From positions 1 to 64,000 of the forward strand of contig NZ_AQQS01000022.1 in the NCBI RefSeq assembly GCF_002088275.1: 64,000 bases of DNA, given 5' to 3'. The notes under the pieces are model-generated. The model had not been told where the DNA came from, ran no database searches, and saw only the letters and a list, made by a program, of their open reading frames with translations. Positions within the stretch are counted from its first letter, which is position 1; every line of letters begins with the position of its first letter. This DNA comes from Aurantimonas sp. 22II-16-19i (GTDB lineage Bacteria; Pseudomonadota; Alphaproteobacteria; Rhizobiales; Rhizobiaceae). Made by a program: the position numbers and the translations under genes. Below are positions 18,642 to 28,488 of the stretch, one piece after another.

Positions 18642-18935
18642 GAGATCCTCTGATCGAACGGCTCGACCCTCACCCGGCCGGGCGTTCCGGTCGATCGGGG
18701 CCGGCGCCCCGCCGCAAGGTCTGGGACGCCGGCAGGTCGAGTTGCGCCCGGCACAGCTCTTCACCTTGGTGCAGATTGCCGTGGTGCAGACTGCCGTCTC
18801 GATGGCCGGACACCACCGCGCAGGATCGCGGCTGGCCGCCGGAGACCATCAACCGTCGCGGTCGCGGTCGCAACGCCCGTCGCTTGGCTCCGCCGAACCC
18901 GCGGCCGCCCTCCGCGACGGCGGCCGCAATGGCGG

Positions 18936-19451
18936 TCAGGCCGCGGTCTGGCGGCGGGGAAGCTTCCAGTTCGGCCGCACGAAGTGGCAGGTGTAGCCGT
19001 TGGGGATCCGCTCCAGATAGTCCTGATGCTCGGGCTCGGCCTCCCAGAAGGCGCCGGCTTCCGCCACCTCGGTGACCACCTTGCCGGGCCAGATGCCCGA
19101 GGCGTCGACGTCGGCGATGGTCTCCTCGGCGATGCGCTTCTGCTCGTCGCTGGTGTAGAAGATCGCCGAGCGATAGCTGAGGCCCCGATCGTTGCCCTGG
19201 CGGTTCGGCGTCGAGGGGTCGTGGATCTGGAAGAAGAACTCGAGCAGGTCGCGGAAGCTAATCGTCTCGGGGTCGTAGACGATCTCGATCGCCTCGGCAT
19301 GGGTGCCATGGTCGCGATAGGTGGCGTTCTCGACATCGCCGCCGGAATAGCCGACCCGCGTCGCGACGACGCCCGGCATCCGCCGGATCAGTTGCTGCAT
19401 GCCCCAGAAACAGCCGCCGGCGAGGATGGCGCGTTCGGTCTTGTCAGTCAT
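18936..19451 (-). CDS. msrA: Peptide-methionine (S)-S-oxide reductase
   Basis: A 171-residue MsrA that reduces methionine S-sulfoxide in proteins. The catalytic motif GGCFWGMQ has its Cys at residue 14. Other family blocks are [28 protein letters not shown] and [27 protein letters not shown]. No second Cys is present near the C-terminus (it ends [11 protein letters not shown]), so recycling must use another thiol arrangement. Start ATG 19451. It is divergent from the large operon at 19736, with 284 bases between that show no other gene. Confidence 0.95.
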   Translation of the reverse strand: MTDKTERAILAGGCFWGMQQLIRRMPGVVATRVGYSGGDVENATYRDHGTHAEAIEIVYDPETISFRDLLEFFFQIHDPSTPNRQGNDRGLSYRSAIFYTSDEQKRIAEETIADVDASGIWPGKVVTEVAEAGAFWEAEPEHQDYLERIPNGYTCHFVRPNWKLPRRQTAA

Positions 19452-19735
19452 GGCTGAGCCTCGTGGTTGGAAGACGCTTCATGTGTCGTCGCGGCCGCCG
19501 ATCGTCAACGCCTCGCCACAAGACCCTCGCGCGATACCCTCCTTGGACAGCCTTGCCGAGCACCGGCCACCGGCGGTTGCGATCTTACGTGGTCGTGATC
19601 GGTGAAAACCACTTTCGGTAGACAGCCAAGCGACCTGGCGCTACTCTGCCATCCGACGTCGAAGGACGTCCGATCGGAGCCGAAAGGCTGGCCTGTCTCG
19701 TTCTGCACCTGTCTCGTTCTTTAGGAGAGCGCGTC

Positions 19736-22700
19736 ATGACGCATGCGATCACCGTCGGCACGGCGGCCAATCTCCTCTACGGCTACCGACCTGTCTGGGA
19801 TCCGAACGGTCCGATCGCCTCGCCCTTCTTCACGCCGCCCCAGCAGCCGCTGCAGCCGCAGGGCCCGACCACCGTGGCGTCGGACTTCCCGTTCTGGTCG
19901 GGCACGCCGGTGATCACGCTGCACCAGTCGGTGCAGTCGCTGGTCTCGGCGGTCTATCGCTACGAGGTGCTGCCGCTCTCGAACGATCCGCGGGCGATCG
20001 CGGTGCCGTCCGGCCCGCTGGCGCTGAACGATGCCGACGGCGCCGCGGCGCTGGCCGCTGCGGCGCAGTTCCTCGGCATCGACCCCGCCGGGCCGGCCAA
20101 CTACATGCTCGTCACCTACGAGCGGTGCGCCTCGACGACGACGGGGGACTACACCGACGGCAACGCCTCGCAGGACTATCAGGACGTTCTGACCGCGCAG
20201 GCCGCAGCGATCGTCGACGCGCTGCCGAGGGCCGAGGAACCGGTGTCCGGATCGCCGCTCTACGACAGCAGGCTGACGCTGGCCGATGCCCGGCGGTATC
20301 TGGCGGCGATCGCCGAGCTCGGCACCCATTTCGTCACGACGATCTTCAACGGCGACAAGCTTCTGCAGGTGTTCGTCTATCAGGACGCCCCGTTCAAGTA
20401 TCTGCAGACGCAGTTCAAGCTGGCGGCAACGAAGCAGCCCGACGGCACCATGGCGGTGTCGGGCGTCCTCGCCAACAGCTGGGTGATCTATACCTCGCCG
20501 CTGGCCGGCGGCGGCTTCGTCAGCGCCTACGGCGCCCTGACGACGATCGGCCGGGACCCGGCGCTCGCCACCGCGATCGCCAATGGCGACTGGGCCAACG
20601 GCTACGTTCCCGACGGCACGCCCAGCATCTTCGCGGCCTCCCAGGATTATTCGCGGCTTTCGGCCCTGACCCTCGACGTCACCTATGCCTGCCAGCTGAC
20701 GCCGATCGCCGAGCTGATGCCGGGCGCGCTCGTCGAAGGTCCGTGGGATCGGCTGGTGGCCGGCGGCCTGATGCAGAAATACGGCAGCGGCGTCGTCATC
20801 CCCCTGCGCCGCCCCCTCGACTACGACTGGGCGACGATCTTTCCCCAGACCGACGATTCCTGGGCGTCCGGCATCGTGACGCCGGTCGTCGACATCTATC
20901 AGGAGCGCGTCGACCTCGCAAAGGTGAAGCTGATGGGGGCCGAGATCATCGGCGAGACCTATCCGTTGCAGAGCTTCTCCTGTTTCGCGCAGGTGCTGCA
21001 GGCGAGTTCCGGCCATGGCGCCCCGCCCATCGCGCTGCCGTCGGACAACATCACCCTCGTCGCGCAGATCATCGACACCACCCAGGCGGCCCAGACCCCG
21101 GTGCTGGCCATGAGCGACAAGGGGCTGCAGCAACTCACCGTCGCCTGCCAGGAGATGTATGGCGCGCTCATTTTCCAGAGCGACGCAGCGAGCCCGGTGA
21201 AGCGCAAGACCGCCCTCGACGGCTTCCTCATGGAGACGACGGCGACCGTCGATCCCGCGACGCGGCGCTACACGGTCGATGTCGCCGGCGTCCTGACCGA
21301 TCCCCCGAGCCCCTGCGTCCTGTCCGGTCTGTCCCAGAGCGTCGAGTTCTCGGTGGTCGCGGGGGAGGCCCTGCTGCAGGCGCAGGGCGCCGGCGCCGAG
21401 CTCGTCCAGGGGCTGGAGATCGCCTATCTGAACTGGCTGGCGCGCATCATCCCGGCGGACACCGACGACGAGGTGCTGGCGAATGCGAGGGTGCGGGCGC
21501 TCTACCTCGCCAATTCCGTTGCGACCTTCGGCGCCGAAACGGTCTTCGTGCCCTATGTCACCTATGACAGCTATTCGAAATATGTCGGCGACCTGGTCAA
21601 CCAGGCGACGCTGCTGAGCGGCCAGATCGGCAATTACCAGACCCAGCTCGTCACCACCGTCGCCAGCTACAAGGTGATGACCTCCATTGCCGCGGTCAAC
21701 GACAACGTCCGGGCGATCGGCGGCGTCCTCACCCAGTATTTCCAGGCGCTGGCCGATGGTCGCCAGGCGATGGACCAGTACTACCAGAACATCATCGACC
21801 AGCTCGACCTGCAGCTGCAGAAGTCGCTGCAGAACATCACCCAGCTGAAGACGCAGCTCGGCGCCCAGCAGACGCTGATCAGCAATCTCGGCGCGCCTCC
21901 CGGCATCGTCCAGCAGTTCGAGATCGACTATGTCAATTACGAGAAGGACGAGATCTTCAAGGCCGTGGTGGGCATCGCCGAGGGGCTGTTCAGCCTCGGA
22001 ATGGCCTTCGCCGGCATTCCGGCGGCGGCCGAGAAGGGGGTGCTCGACGCGCTGAAGGCGCTGAAGGACGTCTATGACAAGCTGCAGGCGGTCATGAAGG
22101 TGATCAGCCAGCTCTCGGTGATCGAGACGGTCACCAAGGACCTCTCCAAGATCAACGCGCTGGCCGCCTCGATCCAGGCGGCTTCCGACGCCGGCGACCT
22201 CGAGATGCCGAGCCTCGTCGACCTGCAGATGATCCCGAACAATGTCGAGGCGGCGCTCGCCGGCGTACCGCAGAACGGCAAGCTGCAGCAGGACAAGGCC
22301 AATCTGATCGCCGCCGTCAGGAACCTCGTCATCGTCGGTTCGGCGCTTCTCAGCGCCCAGACCGAGGCCAGCCGGCTGCTGGTCGAGATCGCCAACAACC
22401 AGCGGCTGAAGACCATCAACGGCCAGCAGCAGGCCAGGATCTCGGCGCTGACCAACGCCCTCAACCTCACCAACCCCTCCGTCCCGCCGGACCTCGCCAA
22501 GCTCGACCTGATCGGCATGACCGGGCAGCTGCAGTTCCAGCTGAAGCAGGTACTGAGCACGCTGGCACGGGTGCTGGAGACCCAGAACGGGGCGCTGCAA
22601 TTCACCTATTTCGGCGATCCGGTGCCGATCACCTCGTTTTCGCTCAACCAGCTCCTGGGGGTGATCTCCAGCCAGGACGCCAGCATCATCGGCGCGATCC

Positions 22701-25609
22701 AGCACCTCAACCCGCAGCCGCAGAAGGTGAACGACCCGATCGTCGTCAAGGTCGCCTCGATCCCCTACAAGGAGCTGATCGGCGGCCGCTTCAAGCGGAT
22801 CTCGGTGCACCTGTCGGATCCGGGCTTCCTGAACTACGTGATGGTCCGGATCGACCGGGTGGTGCCGAAGATCTCAGGGGTGAAATCCACCGCCTCGGGC
22901 GATTACGAGATCGCGCTCAACACCCAGGCGCAACCTTTCCTCGACCGCGACCAGGAACGCCAGACCCGCACCTTCACCTCGACGATGCGGGCCTTCGGCC
23001 CCTATGTCTACGACGTCGCGACCGGTGCCGCGAAGTTCGGCACCAACACCGGCACCTTCGCCGATCAGGTGACGCATCTGACGCCCTTCACCGACTGGAA
23101 CATCGGCTTTCCGGCCAAGAGCACCAACAAGGACATCGCCTTCGACGATCTCCTGGTCGACATCGAGCTCGAATTCCACGTCACCGCGATCTACAACGAT
23201 CCGGTCGAGTCCCTGCGGCGCACGATGATGCGCGCCCTGTGCGGCCGCCGTGCCGAGCCGGCGGCCTTCCTTGCCGGGCCTCGGAGGGACAGCGAGGAAA
23301 CGGTCTTCGCCGCGGTGCCGAGTTCGGCCCCGAGCCTCGGCTATCTCGAAGGCCAGATGTACCAGAACCAGGCGGTGCTGAACGGCTGGGATGCCGCCTT
23401 CAGCATGTTGTCGGGGCCGGTGAACGCCTTCCTGAACCAGCAGTTCCAGGCCTATCTGAAGACGCTGCATCCCGGCAGCGACACCGGCCTGATGACGATC
23501 AAGGCGTCCTATTTCGGCACGCCGACGCCGGTCGTGTTCCGGGGGCAGACCTTCTGGACCAGCCAGGTCACCCAGCTCCAGATCGACCTCACCAACCCGT
23601 TGCTGCAGTTCGTCGCGAGTTCCGACCAGGCGACGGTGCAGCAGTTCATCAAGGGCGGCGAGGTCAAGGCGGGCTCGGTCGACGTCAATGGCAGCGCCAC
23701 CGTTCCCAGCACCTTCATTCCGGCAGACGCCTATCTGCCGGCCGGCCCCCTGACCTTCACCGCGGATGTCGCGACGGGCGAGCTGGTGATCCCGGCGCGC
23801 GACGTGCTCGGCCCCGGCCTCGGCAGCATCTTCCTCACCAGCACGGGGACCTTGCCGGCGCCGCTTCAGGTCGGCGATCCCTCGACGGGTGCCAACGAAT
23901 ACTACATCGTCGGCTGGTCGAGCACGGCAAACGAGACCCGCATCAAGCTGTCCGCCGATCCGGCCGGAACGACGCCGATCACGCTCACCGATCAAGGCAG
24001 CGGCACCCAGACCCTGACCCTCAACGTCTCATGGAGTTCGCCGGCCGTCGTCGACACCAGCAAGTCGCCCTACGTCTTTGCCAACGTGCAGCTGTCGACG
24101 ATCAAGGGCGTCGTCGAGCCGCCGCCGGGGCAGGGCGACAAGGACAAGACCCTGACGGTCACGCTGGACTTCCCGACCGGCTCCTTCGTCCTGCGCAACA
24201 TCCACGTCAATCCGCCCAACTGGGATCCGGCTCCCAACGCGACGCAGATCTCCGCGGCGATCGCCGACTACTATGCCCAGAACGAGATCCGCTTCGACGT
24301 CCAGACCATCAACACGACCAATCTCGCCAGCGATGCGGATCTGACGCCGACGAAGTTCGTGCTGCATGCGATGAACACCAATGCCGGCAACAACGTCCTG
24401 CAGATGCTGATGGCCACCACCGGCAAGGTGCAGAACCTGCAGTCCCTGGCGCTGACCGAGCCGGTCGCCTACGACCCGGCCGGACCGGTCGCGGGATCCA
24501 GCGATTTCATGATCTCGCTGATGATCAGCTCGGAGCTGACCTTCAAGCACATCTTCGCCGACAGCTTCAATCGCGGCTCCACCAATTTCGAGGTCGAGGC
24601 CATCGCCCCCGCCAAGGACTTCGAGGCCTGGAGCGCCAAGATGTCGAAGGGCACCGTGACCGCGCCGGTTCCCTTCGCCGACAGCTACGACGTCGACGGC
24701 ACGACGACCGAGTTCCGGATCTCGGCCCAGTCGAACGACCTTGTCTGGGACCTCTCCGGGCTGACCTTCGAACGCACCCAGACGGACGGCATCGCCCTTG
24801 CCTATACCAACGGCACGGCCAACCCGCCGAGCGGCGGGACCTCGGTGAGCTTCCAGTACCGGCAATATGTCTATGCGCAAGGCGGACCGGAAAGCCCTGG
24901 GCACTACTACTGGACGAACTGGCAGACCGCCTCGGCCACCGTCTATGTGACGATGGACGGCACCTATCCGCTGGAGGTCTTCGACAGCGGCACCAACCAG
25001 GTGGTCCGGTTCGCGACCACCAATCCGAGCGTGACGGTCGACAAGTCGAGCGACCTGAAGCCGACCGCCGCCTGCCACTGCGACGACAACGACATCAAGA
25101 TCGCGCTCCTGTCGGCCCTGTCGTCCGCGGTGCCGAGCCAGTTGCAGTCCAACATGAGTCAGATCAGCTTCAAGCCGCTGTCGATCATGGCGCTGGAGAG
25201 CCTGCTGTTTCCGGCCGATCAGCTGATCGCCATGTCCACCGCCAAGGTGCCGTCCTCGGCGCTGGTGGTCGGCAGCTTCCTTGCCAAGGTGCGCAAGACG
25301 AATGCCACCTACACGGTGACCGTTCCCGCCTCCGCCGGCGCGAAGGGCAGCTTCGGCGGCGTCAACTTCGAGAGCGGCACGACGACCAGCAGCGTCACCA
25401 AGACCGGCCTGCCCAAGAGCTTCAGCTTCACCTACGGCCCCATCGACCCGGCGATCGGTGGGCAGGTCAACTACACGATCGATATCGAGGCGGGCGCCGT
25501 GACCCCGCCGCTGATCGCCGTCGTCTGGCAGCCGGACATCGAGAATGATCCGCAGAACGTCACCCTGCTTCTGCCGGGATATCCGCTGCCCGGCACGACG
25601 GGGAGCTGA
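19736..25609 (+). CDS. Giant protein with MACPF-like N-terminus, helical hairpin region and P47/OrfX-like (TULIP) C-terminal part
   Basis: A 1957-residue protein without signal peptide. Residues 1 to about 600 form a domain shared with the last gene of the operon; it has a MACPF-like signature, YLAAIAELGTHFVTTIFNGD, with GTHF at 196-199. Residues about 610-1000 are helical and coiled-coil-like (NQATLLSGQIGNYQTQL, DQLDLQLQKSLQNITQLK) around a hydrophobic hairpin at about 739-767 (AVVGIAEGLFSLGMAFAG), as in ClyA/HBL-type alpha pore formers. Residues about 1000-1180 are beta-rich. From about 1198 a module begins with VLNGWDAAFSMLSGPVNAFL (GWD at 1217-1219), resembling P47/OrfX proteins of the TULIP fold, and ends near LESLLFPADQLIAMS and SSALVVGSF. 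ATG 19736 follows TTAGGAGAG. A role in pore formation or lipid binding is inferred, not shown. Confidence 0.6.
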   Translation: MTHAITVGTAANLLYGYRPVWDPNGPIASPFFTPPQQPLQPQGPTTVASDFPFWSGTPVITLHQSVQSLVSAVYRYEVLPLSNDPRAIAVPSGPLALNDADGAAALAAAAQFLGIDPAGPANYMLVTYERCASTTTGDYTDGNASQDYQDVLTAQAAAIVDALPRAEEPVSGSPLYDSRLTLADARRYLAAIAELGTHFVTTIFNGDKLLQVFVYQDAPFKYLQTQFKLAATKQPDGTMAVSGVLANSWVIYTSPLAGGGFVSAYGALTTIGRDPALATAIANGDWANGYVPDGTPSIFAASQDYSRLSALTLDVTYACQLTPIAELMPGALVEGPWDRLVAGGLMQKYGSGVVIPLRRPLDYDWATIFPQTDDSWASGIVTPVVDIYQERVDLAKVKLMGAEIIGETYPLQSFSCFAQVLQASSGHGAPPIALPSDNITLVAQIIDTTQAAQTPVLAMSDKGLQQLTVACQEMYGALIFQSDAASPVKRKTALDGFLMETTATVDPATRRYTVDVAGVLTDPPSPCVLSGLSQSVEFSVVAGEALLQAQGAGAELVQGLEIAYLNWLARIIPADTDDEVLANARVRALYLANSVATFGAETVFVPYVTYDSYSKYVGDLVNQATLLSGQIGNYQTQLVTTVASYKVMTSIAAVNDNVRAIGGVLTQYFQALADGRQAMDQYYQNIIDQLDLQLQKSLQNITQLKTQLGAQQTLISNLGAPPGIVQQFEIDYVNYEKDEIFKAVVGIAEGLFSLGMAFAGIPAAAEKGVLDALKALKDVYDKLQAVMKVISQLSVIETVTKDLSKINALAASIQAASDAGDLEMPSLVDLQMIPNNVEAALAGVPQNGKLQQDKANLIAAVRNLVIVGSALLSAQTEASRLLVEIANNQRLKTINGQQQARISALTNALNLTNPSVPPDLAKLDLIGMTGQLQFQLKQVLSTLARVLETQNGALQFTYFGDPVPITSFSLNQLLGVISSQDASIIGAIQHLNPQPQKVNDPIVVKVASIPYKELIGGRFKRISVHLSDPGFLNYVMVRIDRVVPKISGVKSTASGDYEIALNTQAQPFLDRDQERQTRTFTSTMRAFGPYVYDVATGAAKFGTNTGTFADQVTHLTPFTDWNIGFPAKSTNKDIAFDDLLVDIELEFHVTAIYNDPVESLRRTMMRALCGRRAEPAAFLAGPRRDSEETVFAAVPSSAPSLGYLEGQMYQNQAVLNGWDAAFSMLSGPVNAFLNQQFQAYLKTLHPGSDTGLMTIKASYFGTPTPVVFRGQTFWTSQVTQLQIDLTNPLLQFVASSDQATVQQFIKGGEVKAGSVDVNGSATVPSTFIPADAYLPAGPLTFTADVATGELVIPARDVLGPGLGSIFLTSTGTLPAPLQVGDPSTGANEYYIVGWSSTANETRIKLSADPAGTTPITLTDQGSGTQTLTLNVSWSSPAVVDTSKSPYVFANVQLSTIKGVVEPPPGQGDKDKTLTVTLDFPTGSFVLRNIHVNPPNWDPAPNATQISAAIADYYAQNEIRFDVQTINTTNLASDADLTPTKFVLHAMNTNAGNNVLQMLMATTGKVQNLQSLALTEPVAYDPAGPVAGSSDFMISLMISSELTFKHIFADSFNRGSTNFEVEAIAPAKDFEAWSAKMSKGTVTAPVPFADSYDVDGTTTEFRISAQSNDLVWDLSGLTFERTQTDGIALAYTNGTANPPSGGTSVSFQYRQYVYAQGGPESPGHYYWTNWQTASATVYVTMDGTYPLEVFDSGTNQVVRFATTNPSVTVDKSSDLKPTAACHCDDNDIKIALLSALSSAVPSQLQSNMSQISFKPLSIMALESLLFPADQLIAMSTAKVPSSALVVGSFLAKVRKTNATYTVTVPASAGAKGSFGGVNFESGTTTSSVTKTGLPKSFSFTYGPIDPAIGGQVNYTIDIEAGAVTPPLIAVVWQPDIENDPQNVTLLLPGYPLPGTTGS

Positions 25610-25691
25610 GGGTGGCGCTCGCGCCCGGCCCGGAGCGTCGCGTCGCAGCGGGGCAGGGCGCCGAGACGAGCCGGGGCGCCGGGTGGCGGCG

Positions 25692-27062
25692 ATGAATCCG
25701 GCGGCCGGCCGGGACAGGGCGGCGGTGCTCGCCGCAATGCGCGAGGCCCCGTCGCTGCCGGAGGGCTGGGACGTCGCTCTGAACCTCTCCGCGTCATCCG
25801 TCCGGTCTCTCCTCGCCAGCAGGAGCAGCGGGGCGCAGGCCCGGGACGCGGACGACGCCCTCGTCTTCATCGGGCCCGGCGAGACCGATGGACGTCGTGG
25901 CCTCGTCGCCCTGCGCGCCGACCTGCCGTCCCCGAGCCTCGTTCTCAGCCAGAGCGATCAGGCGGCGCGGCTGCTATTCCGGATCGAAGCCGGCACGCTG
26001 CAGCCCGGCAGGCTGCCTGGTGAAACCCCGCCCGCCATTCCCGACGCCCGCGCGCTCCTCGAAGGCGTCGGTACCCGCTGGTCGGATCCGCTCGTCATCA
26101 CCGACGACAGCCCGCTGCATCTGACGGTGCTGGCGCCGCTCGCGGTTCGGAGGGAGCCGGAGGGCGGCTTCACGGTCGAACTCGATCTTACCGCCGCCGG
26201 CGTCACTCTGGCCGACGCTCGCGGCGCCGACATTTCCGGCGAGCTCATCTGTGGTGATACCGGCGAGTGGCTGGCGGCGGGCGGGTTTTCCGGCCACATC
26301 GCCAGCCTGGCATCGCCGCAGGGGTACCCGCCCCACGCGCTGGCACCGGGGCAGGTCGCCGCCCGCATCGCCGCGTCGCTCGAGGGCGAGCCGCTGCTGC
26401 AGATCCTCACGGGACCCGCCTCGGCGCCGCAGCTTGCCGCGGCGAGCGCCCCGGTGCCGCATCCGGACGGCGACGGCTTCAGCGTCATCGTCGGGTCCGA
26501 GGCTGCGATGGCGCTGGTCGCCAGCAGCTACAATCTCGGCACCGGCGACATCAAGCTGTCCTGCGTGCCGCCTCAGGACGGGCAGGTCCACTGGTTCCTG
26601 CAGGTGCATGAGCCGATGGTCTTCGAGGGCCGCTTCGGCAACACGGACGGGCAGATCTACGTCACCGACCACGCCCGGTTCTACATGCGCTTCGGTGGCT
26701 CCTGCGACGAAGGCCTGCAGCTCTTCACCTTCACCGACCCGGCCTCGACGGTCCGGCTCGAGCTGGAGCTTTCCGCCCATTATCCGGTGGCGATCAGCGG
26801 AGAGGGGACCGGCCAACTCGTCGGGCTGGAGGAGGGCGCGCAGGCGGTGACGGGCGAGGGGTTCTACGAAAACATCGTCAAGCCGCAGCTTCAGACGTTC
26901 CTTCTCGGCGACATCCGGGCCGACATGACGCGGGTGCGGCTGACGGCGGTCAGCGATCTGGTGCTGCGCGATCTGGCCCTGCCCGGCCATGCCTTGACCT
27001 TCGAGGTGGCGGCACTTCCGGGCGACCTCCTGATCGCCGGAAGCCTGGCCCCGACCCCCTGA
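25692..27062 (+). CDS. P47/OrfX-like (TULIP) protein, second gene of the operon
   Basis: A 456-residue protein without signal peptide or membrane helix. It opens with LPEGWDVALNLSASSVRSLL (GWD at 25-27), the same start motif as the C-terminal module of the 1957-residue protein, and ends with DLVLRDLALPGHALTFEVA and GDLLIAGSL, the shared C-terminal motif. The middle is beta-rich (FLQVHEPMVFEGRFG, HARFYMRFGGSCDEGLQLF). These traits fit the TULIP/P47 type of lipid-binding fold, though similarity is by motif only. ATG 25692 was chosen because the earlier open part is Arg-rich and unlike protein; no strong ribosome site is seen, so translation may depend on the upstream gene 82 bases away. Confidence 0.6.
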   Translation: MNPAAGRDRAAVLAAMREAPSLPEGWDVALNLSASSVRSLLASRSSGAQARDADDALVFIGPGETDGRRGLVALRADLPSPSLVLSQSDQAARLLFRIEAGTLQPGRLPGETPPAIPDARALLEGVGTRWSDPLVITDDSPLHLTVLAPLAVRREPEGGFTVELDLTAAGVTLADARGADISGELICGDTGEWLAAGGFSGHIASLASPQGYPPHALAPGQVAARIAASLEGEPLLQILTGPASAPQLAAASAPVPHPDGDGFSVIVGSEAAMALVASSYNLGTGDIKLSCVPPQDGQVHWFLQVHEPMVFEGRFGNTDGQIYVTDHARFYMRFGGSCDEGLQLFTFTDPASTVRLELELSAHYPVAISGEGTGQLVGLEEGAQAVTGEGFYENIVKPQLQTFLLGDIRADMTRVRLTAVSDLVLRDLALPGHALTFEVAALPGDLLIAGSLAPTP

Positions 27063-27088
27063 GAGCGCGTCCACCGAAAGCGAAACCG

Positions 27089-28480
27089 ATGGCCGATGAT
27101 CCGACGCTCAGCAACCTGCTCGCCCAGATGGCGCAGGACAAGGAGGTGCTCAACGGCTGGGACGCGGTGCTCAACGTCCTCGAAAGCGCGGTCGACGCGT
27201 TCTTCCAGGCGCAGTTTGTGGGCCTGACCGCCGGCAGCGGCCAGATGACCATCGCGCAGGTCTTCTGCGGCCCGGCGCTTTCCAGCCCGCACGGCACCTA
27301 TTGCGTCGTCACGCAGGTCTCCTTCACGTTGGCCGCGCCGAGCTTCGTCTTCACCGGCGGCTCGAACACCGTCACCGTGACCCAGGCGATCACCGCTGGC
27401 AGCACCTGCTCGGGCACGATGCCGGTCGCCTCCGGGTTCCAGCCGGCGTCCTGCGGCTGCACGCCGAACGACGGCCGTGTCACCTGGGGGCCGGTCCAGA
27501 CCATCGATGTCGGCAGCAATCCTTCGATCTCGGCCGCGGTCCCGCTCACCTCGGTCACCGGCCTGATCGACGCGACCACCCACACCGTCCTGCTCGACTT
27601 CGCCAATGGCGCCTTCACGGTCACCAATGTGACCATCGACGGCGTCACGTCGCAGGAGCTCGCGGACCAGATCCGCAGCTGGTTCGCCACCCACGGGGTG
27701 ACCTATCAGGTCGCCTCGGTGGATTTCGGCAGCGGCACCATCGCGGCGCTGACGCCGACAGGGTTCCAGTTCAACGTGTTGCAGACCAATTCCGGCAACA
27801 TCGTCGTGCAGCTGCTGATCACCACCGACGGCACGCCCGCCAGCGGCGACCCGATCGTGCTGGAGCCGGTCCCGACCGCCAGCGGCTACACCTGCAGCCT
27901 GATGATCAGCTCCCGCATCGTCTTTGCGAACATCCTGTGCGTCGGCTTCAACGGCGCCGGCAAGCCGTTCAGCCTCTATCCCCAGTCACCGTCGGCTTCG
28001 GAGGGATACAGCGCCTATATCGCGCCGCAGATGCATTTTTCCGGCTCGTTCAGCTATGGCAGCTGTTGCGACAAGACCACCGTCACCTATTCGCTCTATC
28101 TCGGCGGAACCTATTCCGGCACCGCGACCGACGGCTTCTTCCTCTACCAGTCGATCACCCCCAGCGGAAACGTCGGCAACACCATCACGGTTGCGGCCAA
28201 CAACCCCGTCAGCCTGTCGGGAAGCGGCGCGTCCCAGGCGATCCAGATCACCCCGCAGGCACCCTCCGTCACCGTGACCGGCGGCGCGTCGGGAACCATC
28301 AACAGCGAGCTGCAGTCGATCCTGAGCAGTGACTTCACCAGTGCGATGGCCGGCATCTCCTTCGGGCCGATCACCTATTTCGCCCTGCGCAACGTCCTGT
28401 TTCCCTCCAGCCTGATGACGATGAGCGTCGTCGCGGTGCCGACCGACCTCGTCATCGTCGGCACCTTCGAGGCGAACTGA
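27089..28480 (+). CDS. P47/OrfX-like (TULIP) protein, third gene of the operon
   Basis: A 463-residue protein clearly related to the C-terminal 760 residues of the 1957-residue protein: LLAQMAQDKEVLNGWDAVLN aligns with LEGQMYQNQAVLNGWDAAFS. Later segments correspond too (LLDFANGAFTVTNVTIDG with LDFPTGSFVLRNIHVNP; CSLMISSRIVFANIL with ISLMISSELTFKHIF). It ends with ISFGPITYFALRNVLFPSSL and TDLVIVGTFEAN. Several Cys residues are present (TCSGTM, SCGCTPND, GSCCDK), unusual for a cytoplasmic protein and suggestive of export or metal binding. No signal peptide. ATG 27089 is 26 bases after the previous stop. Confidence 0.65.
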   Translation: MADDPTLSNLLAQMAQDKEVLNGWDAVLNVLESAVDAFFQAQFVGLTAGSGQMTIAQVFCGPALSSPHGTYCVVTQVSFTLAAPSFVFTGGSNTVTVTQAITAGSTCSGTMPVASGFQPASCGCTPNDGRVTWGPVQTIDVGSNPSISAAVPLTSVTGLIDATTHTVLLDFANGAFTVTNVTIDGVTSQELADQIRSWFATHGVTYQVASVDFGSGTIAALTPTGFQFNVLQTNSGNIVVQLLITTDGTPASGDPIVLEPVPTASGYTCSLMISSRIVFANILCVGFNGAGKPFSLYPQSPSASEGYSAYIAPQMHFSGSFSYGSCCDKTTVTYSLYLGGTYSGTATDGFFLYQSITPSGNVGNTITVAANNPVSLSGSGASQAIQITPQAPSVTVTGGASGTINSELQSILSSDFTSAMAGISFGPITYFALRNVLFPSSLMTMSVVAVPTDLVIVGTFEAN

Positions 28481-28488
28481 CCGCCGGC

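Noticed and set aside
19721-22810. Minus-strand frame of about 1000 codons opposite the giant protein gene
   Set aside because: It is full of Asp/Arg/Gly runs typical of an antisense reading of GC-rich codons. The plus strand has a ribosome site and recognisable modules.
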